Assembly (NCBI GenBank): GCA_033961575.1
Contig: CM066737.1
Coordinates: forward strand, 95,446,709 to 95,510,708
Direction of reading: 5' to 3'
From: Aselliscus stoliczkanus
Taxonomy: Eukaryota; Chordata; Mammalia; Chiroptera; Hipposideridae
DNA length: 64,000 bases
Part shown: one piece after another, positions 23,335-34,821 of the stretch
Numbering within the stretch: the first letter of the stretch is position 1
Layout: each line of letters begins with the position of its first letter
Translations under genes and position numbers: made by a program
The notes under the pieces: generated by a model
The model's database searches: none
What the model was told of the DNA's origin: nothing
Seen by the model: the letters and a program-made list of their open reading frames with translations, nothing else

Positions 23335-23640
23335 AAGTCACCCGGCGGTGAGGGGTGGCGGTGGCCCACGTGCTGGACCTGGACCGCACCTGGTCAAGGA
23401 CGAGGACAACCCTGAGGTGTTCAGTGAGTGTCCAAACCTGGAGGGCCGTGGCCCGAAAATGCCCCCGCCCCGAGGAGCTTCTTTTCAGGCCCAGCCAGCC
23501 CCGGTCTGGGAGAGAGAGCACCCAAGAATAGAGAAATGGTTCTTGATTTAGTGTTGCCAGTTGTGGATGTGAGACTGGGTGGCACCCGAGGATGTCAGCT
23601 TCAACCCCATATGCCTGGATCCACCATGCCTGTTAGTGTT
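23335..23640. other. GC-rich patch, identity unknown (left arm)
   Basis: GC-rich island in AT-rich surroundings with short open frames in several registers. It may be a processed-pseudogene fragment, but I recognise no family. Its copy at about 59216-59520 differs by short C-run indels. Confidence 0.35.
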
Positions 23641-24739
23641 CTATGACTACATGTGTTGGACACTTAGAAAAATTAAGCACCGCTTCCATAGCGCCACAAA
23701 GGTTAAGGATATTACACGTACCTGGCAAATACATGTTAAGCATTTTTGCGTAAGATGCTGGGCTAAGGATTCTTTGAAAACCAACGAGTGTGACATTCAG
23801 TTCCTGCTATCACAGTCTTGGAGTCCAGGTGGAAGATGTGACAGAAACTCTAAATGGCAATACAAATCATGAGAGATGGCAAGTACCACAAACAAAGCAT
23901 TTTTCTAAGTTTTCAAATAATCCAGTGAGGAGAACATGATGCCAAATCTCAAGAGACCACAGGGAGAGCAGAGGACACTGACTTCAAGGACAAGTGTGGC
24001 TGTTGGAAGGTCAGAGAACATAACCGATGGTTCAAAAAAAAAAAAAAAGAAAAAGAAAAAGGATAACAATTATAAGACTAGTGTAAGAACAGTGTTAGAA
24101 CTGGGCCAGAATGAGACGAGGCTTACATAAAATTTGTCTAGAGAAAAGGGGCAAATTTCTCTACATTTCAAGGACAAAGTTCTCCTTTTGGGGGAAGTGA
24201 TATATTAAAATAAAATAAGCTGACTTCATTGTTATTAAATCACATGATGTGTAGAAGAAACAGTGACTGAAACAGAGTATGGTGGATAGGTGAAACACTG
24301 AGGCGCTTATCTGGTACTCAGTAAACGACAGCACTTAATATGGGCCTTCTTGAAGTTATTCAGTCCCATAAGATCTATATCATCTAAGATAACCAGGGAA
24401 TTCTCAGATGTGATTTTCCTCATCACTGCAGTCACCTTTGAGAACTCACGGGCTTCAGGCATGGTGCCCAAAAGTTAGTGATAGGTAATATTCTTTTTTT
24501 AAAATAATGGGCACAAAGTAAATTCTGGAAGTTATAGACCAGTCAGGAGGCTTAATTTCAATCTCCGCAAAGCTATCAAAGCTACAGAACTATTTGGTAT
24601 TTTGTTTATAAACACTACGAGAAGAAAGAGGTCATCACGTTGTCTAAGAACGATGCAAAACTAAGATTGTTTTTATGGTAAATCAGAGCTATAACAAGAC
24701 CACATGTATTTGAAAAAGAAAAGAACAAACAGACACTCA

Positions 24740-24882
24740 GAGTCAGTTCTCTTTCTCTGGGTGCTGAGCACACAATGTGATACATAGATGATGATGCATT
24801 ACAGGACTGTACACCTGAAGCCTATGTAACTTTACTAACCATTGTCACCCCAATAAACTTTAATTTAAAAAAAAAAAAAAGG
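24740..24882 (+). mobile_element. L1 3' tail (left arm)
   Basis: CAGAGTCAGTTCT followed by CCCCAATAAACTTTAATTT and poly-A: the same subfamily tail as at 1713-2038. It lies about 250 bp past the SUPT20H-like stop. Confidence 0.75.
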
Positions 24883-25126
24883 AAAAGAAATCACTATGTC
24901 AACTACCACCACCACCAAAGCAATGACATAAGCAAAACATTCCCAGTTTACTACATCACCTCCTTGTTTCCCTGTCAAAGTCATGGGGCTGTGCTTCTGC
25001 ATAAAGTTTGCACATCTAACAGTGGAAACTACTGCCACATTCAAATAATCAAAAATGAAGTAAAAGCTGGACTTCATTTGGGCCGATGCTCCTGAGTTTT
25101 TAAGAAGAGAGAACACAATGCAAGAC

Positions 25127-27577
25127 TCAGGAGTTGGGAGTGCTGGGCGGGCCTCTATTCATTTTACCTTTGGACTGGCTTGCTGTCTGCCGGCCCCCAC
25201 CTGGCTGAGCTGTTTGGGCTGCTGCTGTTGCCACAGCCCTTGGGTGCCGCACCACTCTCCACTGTACCTGATAGGGCGGCAGAGGCTGCGGTGGCGGTGG
25301 CTGCGGCAGCGGCAGCGGCGGTGGTGGCTGTGGCTGCGGCGGCGGCGGCGGCGGCAGCTTCTGCTGCTGCTGCTGGAAGGCAGAGGAGACCAGGACCGTG
25401 TGCTGGTGAAGGTTTTGCCCGGGCCTTGTCTGGGCAGAGCCAGGCTGGCACACTACAGTGGTCCGGGCCTGCAGAATGTGGCCTCGGCCACTTCCCATTT
25501 CACTGAGGTTGACGAAAACAGCTTGCTGAGCAGATGAGGCTGAGTTTTGACGGGTTGAGTCTGGTGCACTGGAACCCTGCCACACTGGCTGCTGAAGACA
25601 AGAAGTGGAGGGCCGCTGATGTTGCTGCACTGGAATCAACTGGCAATGACACTGCTGTGGCCACTGGGTCTGCTGCTGGGTGTTCAAAATGACTGAACTT
25701 TGTGGAACCTGGAGGAGAGTTAAGGGCCTGAGATCTGAAGCGGGTTTTAAAATATATCGAACACCTGTTTGAGAAGGAGCCCGAGGTGCAGTGGACTGTG
25801 CATTTGGTCGCTGGCCTCCTGAGGGCAGGCTGCTGGGGTTCACTCCTGAGGACTCCCCGGCCCCAACGGTAGAGCGCTGCACAGGGCTGGAACATCTCAC
25901 CACAGTCCCGGTTCCAACAAGAGGGCCCACCACTTTGAACAAGTTGAGGCCAGCAGAGGTGGCCTTGACCTGGGAGACCAGGGCTCCTAGAGCTGAGCTG
26001 GCCGTGAACAGGGAGGCTGCACGAGGTGTGCTGACTCGGTTCACTTCCACACAGGATTTCTGGGCAAGATCTGGAGGCTTAGAGGCAGGAGCAGAAGACG
26101 GAGGTTTAGGAAGCCTGCTCGCCTGCCGTCGAGCGAATCTGTTACCTGAGGAGCTCTTTCCTGAGCTCCAGGGAAGCTTGGTGGCTGGAGGTGTGTGTTT
26201 CACTCGCTTCCCCAGAGCTGATGACTGAACTGACCCGGCCTGAGGCTGTTCCACTTCTTTCCCTGCAGAAAGTGCGCTGGGACTGGCTGCGCCACTGGAG
26301 CTGTGTGACATCTTGACTGCACATTCAGGGTTCTTCTGGACCGATTCCTCGGACCGACTGACTACCCTCCCAGCAACAGTCTTTACCGCGGGCGTCAAAC
26401 TATTGCAACGGCCATCTGGAGAGGAGTGAGGGCCAGACAGCCATCTCCCACCCCTGGCCTCTGTACCTGACTTTCTTTGTCCATCACAAAGTGAATCACG
26501 GAGCGGCTGGGCGAAGGTCGGCTTTCTTGTCTGGGACCCATCGCCAGCTTCACATCCAGATACAGAACCGTCTTTTGCCTCGAGGGCTGGCCAGACTGTC
26601 GGTTGTGAGTCATCATATTTGACAGACCACTCCCCTTTTGCATATTTCTCCACGTCCACTTCAGAAGGGACCGCCAAGTCACAGGGTCTCTGTTTCCACG
26701 TATCTACACAATTTCCTGCTTTGGGAATCTTGAGGTCATTCTGCTGGCCGGCTTCACTCTCCATGCTTTCTTTGTAAGCAGGCGATACTCTTAGCTCAGG
26801 AGGTGGTGGGCGACGAGGCAGCTCCTGCTGCCGACTCAGGGAGGCTGCAGAATACCTCTTGAAGCTCCTTCTCATCGGGCAAGTGTTCATCTTTTGCTTG
26901 TTATACAGCAGCCTGTTTTCAGTGCAGGCTACTGACACTGACGGCTCAAGACACAGTGGCTCAGCTGTCGCCAAGATCAGCTGGCTCTCAAGCAAAAGCT
27001 TGTCTTCCTGGGTCCATTTCCGGTTATCGCTGGCTATGGACTCGACATCGCAGGCTAACGTCTGCATCGTTGGGCGTAAGAGAATATGCCTGCTTTGGTA
27101 ACCGGGGGCTTCCCGATTACTGGACTGCCTATAGTCCCGTATTTCTGCTATGACACACCCACAGTGAAACATGTTCACCGGACATTTTTCCAGAGGATCC
27201 ACCAAAACAGGAGGTAATTCTTCTGCATCCAAGTATTCAAGCAGTTCCCCTTCTTCATAAGGCAACCGAATGGTCTCCGAATAAGTTCCATTCTTCCCCT
27301 TGACCATCAGCGAATAGCCCTCCTTTCCTGGGTATAGGTTGACCACTAAACACGACAGTGACTCTCTCGTCACAAGCTTCTCTAACAAGTTCACATTGCT
27401 TCTTAACTCCTCCGTGACCTCAGGCTCTTTCCCACATTCTTCAACATATATGTCATACAGTTTTTCATGGAGAGATTTCTGCCCACTAGATGAGTATTTC
27501 CTTTTAGGAGGTCTCTTTTGGGCATTTTCAATGATATACTCCGCACGACCCAAAGCTCGTTCTAAAGCTTTTTGCAT
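25127..27577 (-). CDS. SUPT20HL: SUPT20H-like (SPT20 homologue) X-linked retrogene, intact copy
   Basis: An 816-codon uninterrupted reading frame recognisable as the SPT20/FAM48 family. SPT20 is a structural subunit of the SAGA histone acetyltransferase coactivator, acting in the nucleus. Visible features: basic segment KRPPKRK at residues 21-27, the conserved Spt20 core at about 65-235 (including [11 protein letters not shown] at 80-90, [19 protein letters not shown] at 105-123 and [18 protein letters not shown] at 137-154), then a long Ser/Pro/Gln-rich tail with five glutamines at 735-739, a proline-rich run at about 742-769 and a basic C-terminus. The start was chosen at the ATG matching the family N-terminus (MQKAL). 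The frame is open 63 codons further upstream, but that part is 5'UTR intron and exon. The coding part has no introns while the parent gene has many, so it is a retrogene. SUPT20HL1/HL2 are the human X-linked equivalents; one-to-one orthology cannot be settled here. Confidence 0.94.
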   Translation of the reverse strand: MQKALERALGRAEYIIENAQKRPPKRKYSSSGQKSLHEKLYDIYVEECGKEPEVTEELRSNVNLLEKLVTRESLSCLVVNLYPGKEGYSLMVKGKNGTYSETIRLPYEEGELLEYLDAEELPPVLVDPLEKCPVNMFHCGCVIAEIRDYRQSSNREAPGYQSRHILLRPTMQTLACDVESIASDNRKWTQEDKLLLESQLILATAEPLCLEPSVSVACTENRLLYNKQKMNTCPMRRSFKRYSAASLSRQQELPRRPPPPELRVSPAYKESMESEAGQQNDLKIPKAGNCVDTWKQRPCDLAVPSEVDVEKYAKGEWSVKYDDSQPTVWPALEAKDGSVSGCEAGDGSQTRKPTFAQPLRDSLCDGQRKSGTEARGGRWLSGPHSSPDGRCNSLTPAVKTVAGRVVSRSEESVQKNPECAVKMSHSSSGAASPSALSAGKEVEQPQAGSVQSSALGKRVKHTPPATKLPWSSGKSSSGNRFARRQASRLPKPPSSAPASKPPDLAQKSCVEVNRVSTPRAASLFTASSALGALVSQVKATSAGLNLFKVVGPLVGTGTVVRCSSPVQRSTVGAGESSGVNPSSLPSGGQRPNAQSTAPRAPSQTGVRYILKPASDLRPLTLLQVPQSSVILNTQQQTQWPQQCHCQLIPVQQHQRPSTSCLQQPVWQGSSAPDSTRQNSASSAQQAVFVNLSEMGSGRGHILQARTTVVCQPGSAQTRPGQNLHQHTVLVSSAFQQQQQKLPPPPPPQPQPPPPLPLPQPPPPQPLPPYQVQWRVVRHPRAVATAAAQTAQPGGGRQTASQSKGKMNRGPPSTPNS

Positions 27578-27597
27578 CGTGGGGTGAAATAGGGGCC

Positions 27598-27782
27598 CTA
27601 AAACAAGAGAAAATGTAAGTGCGTTGATGCACGGAGTGAATATCCCGTCTTGACTATCGATGCATACCCAGTAGTTCTTGCAATCGCCGACAACCCACAC
27701 TGGAGAGACCTGCCTTACTTCTAAACCGACACCAAGAAACCCGCCCCCCCACCCCCCAAGAGGCACTACACAAAGTACTTAC
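27598..27782 (-). other. 5'UTR intron of the left SUPT20H-like gene
   Basis: On the minus strand a GTAAGT donor starts at 27782 and a pyrimidine-rich TTTTCTCTGGTTTTAG acceptor ends at 27598, 21 bases before the ATG. A CTTAC branch-point-like motif lies about 19 bases before the acceptor. The same arrangement is present in the right arm. Acquired 5'UTR introns are a known feature of expressed retrogenes. The intron is inferred from motifs only. Confidence 0.65.
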
Positions 27783-27956
27783 GGTTTGGGGGAACCGTCT
27801 ATATACGTGCAGGGGCCTCCACCTTGCAGCTCCTCGTGGCTGCAGGCTGGGCGGGAAGTGGAAGTGATCTCTAGCAGCCGCCTCTGCTGCCAGCGTCCCC
27901 CTTCTCCCAGTCCCAGATGGCGCAGTCATCTGTGCGCATGCGTGCTCGCTGTCTCC

Positions 27957-28022
27957 GCCTCCTCCTCCTCCTTTTCCTGCTCCTCCTCCTCCTCCTCCTC
28001 CTCCTCCTCTGCCACCTCCTCC
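27957..28022. repeat. CTC/GAG triplet tract in the left promoter
   Basis: Nearly pure CTC triplets on the plus strand (purine GAG on the gene strand) with a few CTT and TGC interruptions. The tract is mirrored in the right arm. Confidence 0.85.
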
Positions 28023-28026
28023 TTCC

Positions 28027-28034
28027 TGACGTCA
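28027..28034. promoter_or_regulatory. Full palindromic cAMP response element
   Basis: Exact TGACGTCA upstream of the left SUPT20H-like gene. CREB/CREM factors bind this site, and CREM is a major activator in post-meiotic male germ cells, which would suit a testis-biased retrogene. Binding is inferred. Confidence 0.6.
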
Positions 28035-28075
28035 CTGCCACCTCCTCCCTCACCCCCTAGTCCCCTCCCCTGCGA

Positions 28076-29319
28076 AGATAATCCTCAGGCCTCAAGCTTC
28101 AACCCATGGTCACCTGTGCTTGAGGCCCAAGTGCCGCACTTGGGGGGCTGGGCCAGGCAGCACCTTTTCCTTTTGTTTCCCCTTGAAAGCATGCACGCCA
28201 AAGCAGAAGCAACCAAGAAAACGATCCAACATTTTGGGGTATGGTTTTCATAGCCACCAGTTTTCCCAGGAATTCAATTGCTGGGAAGGTCAAGGAAGGT
28301 GGTCTGTTTCTTTTCTCGGCAAGCACGGCCTCAAGGGTTGTTCACTCTTTTTGAACTCTCTTTGTCGTGGGTGGCAGGGCTGCTCCTGGTGTCCATCACC
28401 AATTTAAAACACACCCCGAAGAGTCCACACGTGCACCTCTTGCATGCGTGGAGGCTTGGTGCAAGCATCAGAATTCTTCACTCAGTCTTGCAGCGATCTC
28501 CTTCCTGCCTAATGGTTTTCCTCTAGATGGAATTCTTATACCTAAGTACTTAACCTTTTATCTCCCTATGTATTACACTAAGGGCTTTATCGTTTGTCTT
28601 TTAAGTATGTGGTAGGTAAGTTATATTGTCTACGTATTACAGTTCAGGATTAAACTGTTTCTCTTAGAAGGTGATTCACATCAGATAGAGTTGAGAACTA
28701 TTGTTCCAGGAGATGGCAGTACATTTAAATGATTGCTGTGCCTCTAGACCATAGCTCCAGTCCTAAGGATGGATTTGGAGAGATATGGAGTCTTAGGTAA
28801 TTTGTGGGACACTGTTGGCCATGACCTGTGTTGCCTCGACATCTGCCAGCCCTTTGAACAGCTTTTTAAAAGAATACCGTGTTGTTTAGATGTAGACATA
28901 ATTATCATGTGATATTGTGGTAAAGTCTCACAAATGAGAAGACAACAAGACAAATGGATAAATCTCCTGAATTACAGACTAATGTAAAATAAATGTGTGT
29001 TTTTTAAACCGATAGTCTATTGCAATAGATTCAAAAAACCTCTTGACTAATCATCCCTTCAAGATGACCCTCATTCAGGAATAGATAAGAACAATTGCCT
29101 GCTGGCATATTCATTTGTCTTTGGGCAAATGTACACCTGTGGAGTGCCTCAAGGCGGCTTGAAATCAGCTGAGTGTCTTAACTCTTTTAAACATCCTTCC
29201 CTGTCTTTCTCTCTCTCTTCCCCTCCACATGCCCAAATTTAAGCAAAGCACAAGACTGGATAGCTAAATCATATTTTGCTTTCCAATAATCCAAATAGCA
29301 AACTTTAATAAATCCCGCC
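28076..29319. other. Arm sequence upstream of the SUPT20H-like promoter, no gene recognised
   Basis: Mirrored at 53551-54794. Only short frames, conserved in both arms because of arm identity rather than coding constraint. Confidence 0.5.
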
Positions 29320-29821
29320 CATATTTGTTGCGTCTTTGATGACTTACGTAGTCTCTTGGTTTTAAGTACTATCAATACTCAGATGGTTTCCAAATTTATG
29401 TCTCAAGCCTGGACCTCTCCCCTGAACTACAAAGTCCGAATGTCAAACTTCCTATTCAAAATCTCCACCTGGATGCCTAATAAGAATTTTAAATTTAACA
29501 TCCAATCCCAACTCCTGATCTTCTACCTAAACTTGTCACTTTGGCAGTGTATCAATGGGTTTCAATCAGGAAACTGTAATCACTATGAGTGATATGGAAT
29601 AACGTATACATTTATAGGGATCAGACCTCACACAATTGTGGGAGAAGCTAGGGAAGTAAAGGTATGGAAGAGGACAGTTGGAAGACCAGAGAAAAGTCAC
29701 TCATCAGGTGAAGAAGTCTATTGGGGACTGTTGCTTCTGCATCTGGAGGTGAGCCTGATACCATTGAAGGTCAGTAGAGCAGGCAGTCAGGAAGAAAAGC
29801 TGGACATGAAGCAAGAGAGAG

Positions 29822-30088
29822 CATGGACCAATTGGAACCCATGAGGACTACCTGGAACCAGTAAGGACAAACCCAATTCTGTCTTTCACTGTCACTAACT
29901 TTGATGATGTAGGTGACCTGGTGCCTTCCGTCCTGGAGCTGCTCAAGCATTTGGCCTTGGACTTAGAGAAGCTGAAGGAGGAGATCCAGTGGGAGCTGGA
30001 GGAGATGTGGGCCCAGCTGCTGCCTACCCTCCCCCTCCCCAACAAGGGGAGCCAGATGATGAGCAACTATATGTGTGAGCTGCAGTGA
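29822..30088 (+). pseudogene. Unidentified coding-like remnant
   Basis: An open stretch of about 88 codons ending in TGA at 30086-30088. It has a leucine/glutamate-rich helical composition (ELLKHLALDLEKLKEEIQ, then WELEEMWAQLL) and begins without a suitable ATG. The flanking frames are closed. It looks like a fragment of a processed gene, but I do not recognise the parent. Confidence 0.3.
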
Positions 30089-30544
30089 TGCCTGGCTCCC
30101 TGCACTGACCTTCAGAGTATAATGGCTGCTGCTTCACATCTGTCTTGCAGATTTCATGAAAATTTCTCTTTTGTTTATCCCTATCCCAGAACCACACAGG
30201 GAAGAGAATCCTGGGAAATATAGTTCTAGTCTAGCTAAGTTGACCAGTCTTCCAGAGCAGTCTTCCCCATCTCAATTAATGACAATTCCATCTTTCTAGT
30301 TTTTCAGGCCAGAAACCTTGGAATCATCCTCAATTATTCTCTTTCTGCTTTCCCTACATCCAATCTGTTAGTGCATCCTATATGTCTATCTTCACAATAT
30401 CTTCAGAATCCAGCTACATCCACGGCTGCCACCCTGGGTGAAGGTACCATCATGTTGCTTAGACTGCTTCAATAGTCTTCTAATTAGTCTCTGGGCTTCT
30501 ACCCTTGCCCTCCTACATTTTATGCTCAACACAGCACTTAGAGA

Positions 30545-31108
30545 AAGCCTGTTATGACATGTCTGATCATGCCACCTCTCTGCTTAAAACTCTCCAATGG
30601 TCTCCCATTTCACACTCTTTCTAGTGGTCTACATGATCCACATTATCTAGTACCCTTTCTTCTTTGCTCTCCATCCTTATCTCCCATTACTTATCTCCAT
30701 ACTCATTCCACTCTGATCATAGTCCTCCTTACCGTTCACAAACATAACACCATACAGCCTTTGCAGTTGCTGTTCCTTCTGCCTGTAATGCTCTTCCCTT
30801 AGATATCTATAAGGCTTGCTCCCTCACCTCCTTCAATCTTTACTCAAATGTTACCTTCTCAGTGATGCTTTCCCTGACCTCCTCCACTTAGCACTCTATC
30901 CCCCTTTGTTGCTCTATTTTCTCTCCCTGACTCTTACCACATTCTAATTTACTTATTTATTTCACTTATTGTCTGTCCCTCCTTAAACGTAAGTTTCACA
31001 AGGTCAAATCCTCTTGCACAGGGTTTCCCCAACCCATTTAGTGTCCAGAACAGTGTCTGGCACATATGAGGTGCTCAATAAATATTTGTTGAATAAGTGG
31101 ACATATGA
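30545..31108 (+). mobile_element. L2 3' end
   Basis: Contains the L2 pattern TGCTTAAAACTCTCCAATGG, then CTTTGCAGTTGCTGTTCCTT and the tail GTGCTCAATAAATATTTGTT. Confidence 0.8.
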
Positions 31109-31221
31109 AAATAAAAATGACCTATAAAGAGAAAACACATTCATTTTTTTAAAATTAGGTAACAGCCATCGTCATTGGATATACATTGCTTTCATGCTAC
31201 AATGGCATAGTTGACTCTTTT

Positions 31222-31312
31222 AAGGAGGGCGCAGCTCACAATGGCCCATGCAGGGATCGAACTGGCAACCTTGGTGTTATCAGCACCACTCTCTAACCAA
31301 CTGAGCTAATCA
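31222..31312 (-). mobile_element. tRNA-derived SINE fragment
   Basis: Reverse tRNA-like unit with GGATCGAACTGGCAACCTTG and CTAACCAACTGAGCTAA. Confidence 0.75.
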
Positions 31313-31568
31313 GTCACCTCCCACATTTATTTTAAGGGTTGTTTTGGGGACAGAGAGAGGAAGCACACAATAGGGTAAGTGGAATGTAGACTTCAACCAT
31401 TTTTATCCAAGATTAGCCCTGCTTCTTAACATCTACACATTTCTTCTTTAGACCTCTCAGAGGTGAGTGTAATTCTCAGGGGTATCTTCTCAGTTATCAC
31501 AGGGAGGTCCCTCAGCAGTAAATTATTCATGCTCCTTGACTCTCACACTCCCCACATCCCATCCTTTT

Positions 31569-31714
31569 TTTTTTTAAGATTTTTTTTTTAAAACTGAGCC
31601 ATCCTGCCAACTGTTGGCAGCTCAGCTCAGGCTGGGCATCGAACTGCTGTTGCTCTGAGCTCAGCTCTCACTCTTGAGTGAGCTCTTAACCAACTGAGCC
31701 ACTCGGCTGGCCCT
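31569..31714 (-). mobile_element. Second-type tRNA SINE
   Basis: Reverse copy related to 5114-5260: TGAGCCATCCTGCCA tail side and GCCACTCGGCTGGCCC head side. It directly abuts another SINE. Confidence 0.82.
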
Positions 31715-31717
31715 AAG

Positions 31718-32180
31718 ATTTTTTTTAATTGGGGAGGGAAACAGTGTTGGGGAATTGGGAAAGGGAAACATAGTGTTTTTCCAGGACCCATCAGCTCCAA
31801 GTCAAGTTGTCATCCTTCAGTCTTAGTTGTGGAGGGCACAAGCTCAGCTCCAAGTCCAGTCGCCACTTTTAATCTTAGTTGCAGGTGAGCGATAGTCACC
31901 ATCCCATGCAGGAGTTGAACCTGCACACTGAGCCATATGGCCTCCTGTTGGTAGCTCATGGCTGCTTGGCTCAAGGTGCTGTGTTCAATCTTAGTTGTGG
32001 GCACAGCCCACCATCCCATGCAGGTGTCTAACCCTCAACCTTGCTGCTAAGAGCACGTGCTCTAACCAGCTCAATAGCAGCTCAGCTCAGGCGCATCTCA
32101 CTGGCCCGTGTGGGAATCGAACCGGTGACCTTGTTGCTCAGAGCTCGTGCTCTTAACCAACTGAGCCACTTGGCCAGCCC
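31718..32180 (-). mobile_element. Composite tRNA-derived SINE
   Basis: Reverse multi-unit element, same type as 14490-14957, with several B-box-like GAATCGAACC or GAGTTGAACC motifs. Confidence 0.82.
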
Positions 32181-32306
32181 TGGTCCCACCTTTTAGCCAT
32201 TTCACTGCTCACCAGCCCCTCAGAGCAATGCCATGTAAAATAAGAGGAAATAGAAGCCATTCAACTTTCAACTTGTCAATAGTAAATACAAATTTGGTGG
32301 CTTGGG

Positions 32307-32768
32307 GCCAGGCAAGTGGCGCATTGGTTAAGAGCTGGCTTGGGACACCAGCGGCCCCAGTTTGGATCCCACATATGAGGGCCAGTGACATTGCCCTCTA
32401 CAGCTAAGATGGTGAACAGCAGCTCCATCTGGAGCTGGGATGCCGTGAGTCCCCGGGGACGACATAGCTGCAGCCCCTGCTGCAGTGGGCTGCCATAGGC
32501 TACAGTGAGTGGCCGGCAGCCAGCGTGAGTGGCCGGCAGCCAGCGTGAGCTGCTAATAGCCGCGGTGAGCGACCATCCAGAGGCCGGCGACCGATCTGCC
32601 TCATCCGGGAAGAGCGCAATGATGATATCAACATGGGCCAGTGAAGCAACGTCCTTCGCAACTAGACTGAAGAACAAAAAGACAGCAACTTGTCTGTTTC
32701 CCTTCCCCGGTTCCCCAATGCTGTTGCTCTCCCTCAATCCCCCAATTAAAAAATAAAATAAAATAAAA
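32307..32768 (+). mobile_element. Long tRNA-derived SINE
   Basis: Composite type with a duplicated TGAGTGGCCGGCAGCCAGCG unit. It ends in AAATAAAATAAA repeats. Confidence 0.85.
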
Positions 32769-32944
32769 AATAAATAAAATGTCTATATATAAAAAAACTT
32801 GGTGGCTTAATCAGTAAGATTTCCAGATGAAGCCTTTGAAGTATCCTGCTGCATGCTGGGGACTGATCACCTAAGGGAAGGGGTAGTAAGATGGAGAGAA
32901 GAGCAAAGACTTACTTTTATTTTATTTTTTGCAAGAATCTGACT

Positions 32945-33080
32945 CTTCTATTATTTTTATTTTTTGGTTTGGGTCTTTTGTCCATATTTCAATTGGATTG
33001 TTTTCTTATTGTTGAATTGTTTAAGTTCTTTATATGTTTTGGATAATAATCCCTTATCAGCAAAGGTTTACTATTCACTC
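32945..33080 (-). mobile_element. L1 fragment
   Basis: Reverse L1M sequence (CAATTGGATTGTTTTCTTAT, TTGAATTGTTTAAGTTC, CCCTTATCAG). Confidence 0.65.
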
Positions 33081-33424
33081 TTTATTCTTTTAAACCCTTT
33101 AAATGGTGTACTGTATGCATTTGTTCCATTGGCCACAGCAAGTTACATGTCCAAGCCCAAAGTCAATGGTGTGAAAATGAATTCCTACATGTTGGAGAAT
33201 ACAAGGGGCCAAGTGCTACAGAGCAGTGGCCCAAAGGAGAGAGTGATTAGTTCTACCTAGGAGAGTCAGGAAGGGTCTCGGAGAGAATATGATGATTAAG
33301 CTAGAATTTTACGGATAAGTAGAAGTTCCCAGCAAACCAGGAATGGGGACAAGGTGGGAGAGAGGGCATTGAAGCCAAGAGAAGAGCATGAAGCAGAAAG
33401 CTGTATGTTCTCCAAATAAGATCT

Positions 33425-34200
33425 CTGTATCACATGGAAAGATGGTCAATGTCAGTAATCACCAGAGAAATGCAAATTAAACCACAATGATATTCCACTA
33501 CACCCTCCCACTGAACTAGCTATAATCAAAAAGGCAGCTAATAGTAAGATCTGGTGAGCTTGTGGAGAAATTGGAATTTCATACCCTGTTGGTGGCAATG
33601 TAAAATGGTGTAGCTTCTTTGGAAAACAGCCTGCCAATTTCTCAAAAGGTTAAACATGGAGGTACCATATGATCCAGCAATTCCACTTCAAGATATACGA
33701 TACCCAAGAGAATTGAAGACATATGCTCACACAGATATTTGCACACAATATTTGTTCATTGCTGTATTATTAATAATAGCTCAAATGTGGACACCATTCC
33801 AATGTCTATCAACTAAAGAATGGATAAATTACAATGTGGTATATTCATACAAGAGAATATTGTCTGTCAATAACAAGAAATGAAGTATTACTCCATACTA
33901 TATCATTATGCAAAGGAAAGAAGCAAGACACAAAAGGCCAAATATTATATGATTCCATTCATATGAAATGTCCCAAACAGGCAAATTCAGAGAGACAGAA
34001 AATATACCGGTGATTGCCTAGGGCTGAGGGGGGACTGAAGAGAAATAGAGAATGACAGAATGAGCGTCAAGTTTGTCTTGAGTGTGATGAAAATGTTCCC
34101 AAAGTGATTGTGTGACGGTTGTACAATATACTAAAACCATTGAATTGTACAATTTTACTGGGTGAGTATGGTATGTAAATTATATCTTAGTAAAACTGTT
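33425..34200 (+). mobile_element. L1 3' fragment
   Basis: Old L1M ORF2 end and 3'UTR: GAGAAATGCAAATTAAACCA, then CATTGCTGTATTATTAATAA and an ATTGTACAATTTTA segment. Confidence 0.8.
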
Positions 34201-34764
34201 AGAAAAAACTTTCCGCGTGGCTAGGCATGGAAGCACAGAGCATGGTATATTCCAAAAACATAAGCAGCTTGACATAACTATTACAGAATGGGAATGGATA
34301 ACCCTAGGAAGGTGAGGAGTGGTCAAATCATGGAGACCTGAGGGCACTGAGGAGCAACAAGAATATTTTAGGAATATTAATCCATACATGGAGATTGGTT
34401 TTGAAGGAAAGGGATGGAAAGAGGATGGGTAGTTAAGACTACTGCAATAGATCCAATATTTGTTTATGAGGACTGAGCCAAAATGATGGTGGTGTAGATG
34501 TAGAAAGGGAAGAGAGAACACAGGAGATTTTTAAGAGGCCAAAGCAACAGAATTTTGCGATGGTCAGATGAGTGGGCAGGGAAGAAGGAAAAGAAGGATC
34601 TTTCTTACGCATCTTTGTGTCCCCAACAACTTAATATGCCTGACACAAAACAATGCCCAATAATATTTAGTGAATTAATTAATGAATTGATGAGTGAATG
34701 AAGTGGATGATTACATTTTCAGAGCTTCTTTTACCTGACAGAGAACATTGGGACACAGCAAGGA

Positions 34765-34821
<57 letters not shown>

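Larger units (their letters stand above)
27783..28075 (-). promoter_or_regulatory. Putative promoter of the left SUPT20H-like gene
   Basis: GC-rich block just upstream of the 5'UTR donor. It contains a perfect palindromic CRE (TGACGTCA, 28027-28034), an NRF1-like TGCGCATGCG (27933-27942) and a CTC triplet tract (about 27957-28022). A TATATA stretch about 23 bases before the donor is too close to the splice site to be the TATA box of a transcript using that intron. Initiation is therefore more likely TATA-less, around the NRF1-like and CRE elements. Function is inferred. Confidence 0.55.
18853..29319 (+). repeat. Left arm of a large inverted repeat (palindrome)
   Basis: This segment recurs as its reverse complement at 53551-64000. 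Translated segments in the two arms pair off in opposite orientation with coordinate sums drifting only from about 82852 (outer end) to 82870 (inner end), so only about 18 bp of net indel separates 10.4 kb. It contains, from outside in, most of an internally deleted L1, part of duplicated block B, an LTR-like element, a GC-rich patch, an L1 tail and the intact SUPT20H-like gene with its promoter. The inner edge is sharp: identity begins at GGCGGGATTT (reverse strand) and is lost immediately beyond it. The outer edge is not defined because the partner arm leaves the window. Confidence 0.96.

Noticed and set aside
25164..25506. Alanine-rich frames on both strands over the SUPT20H-like C-terminus
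   Set aside because: They are frame shadows of the glutamine/proline repeat (GCN/CAG/CCG runs) of the real coding strand.
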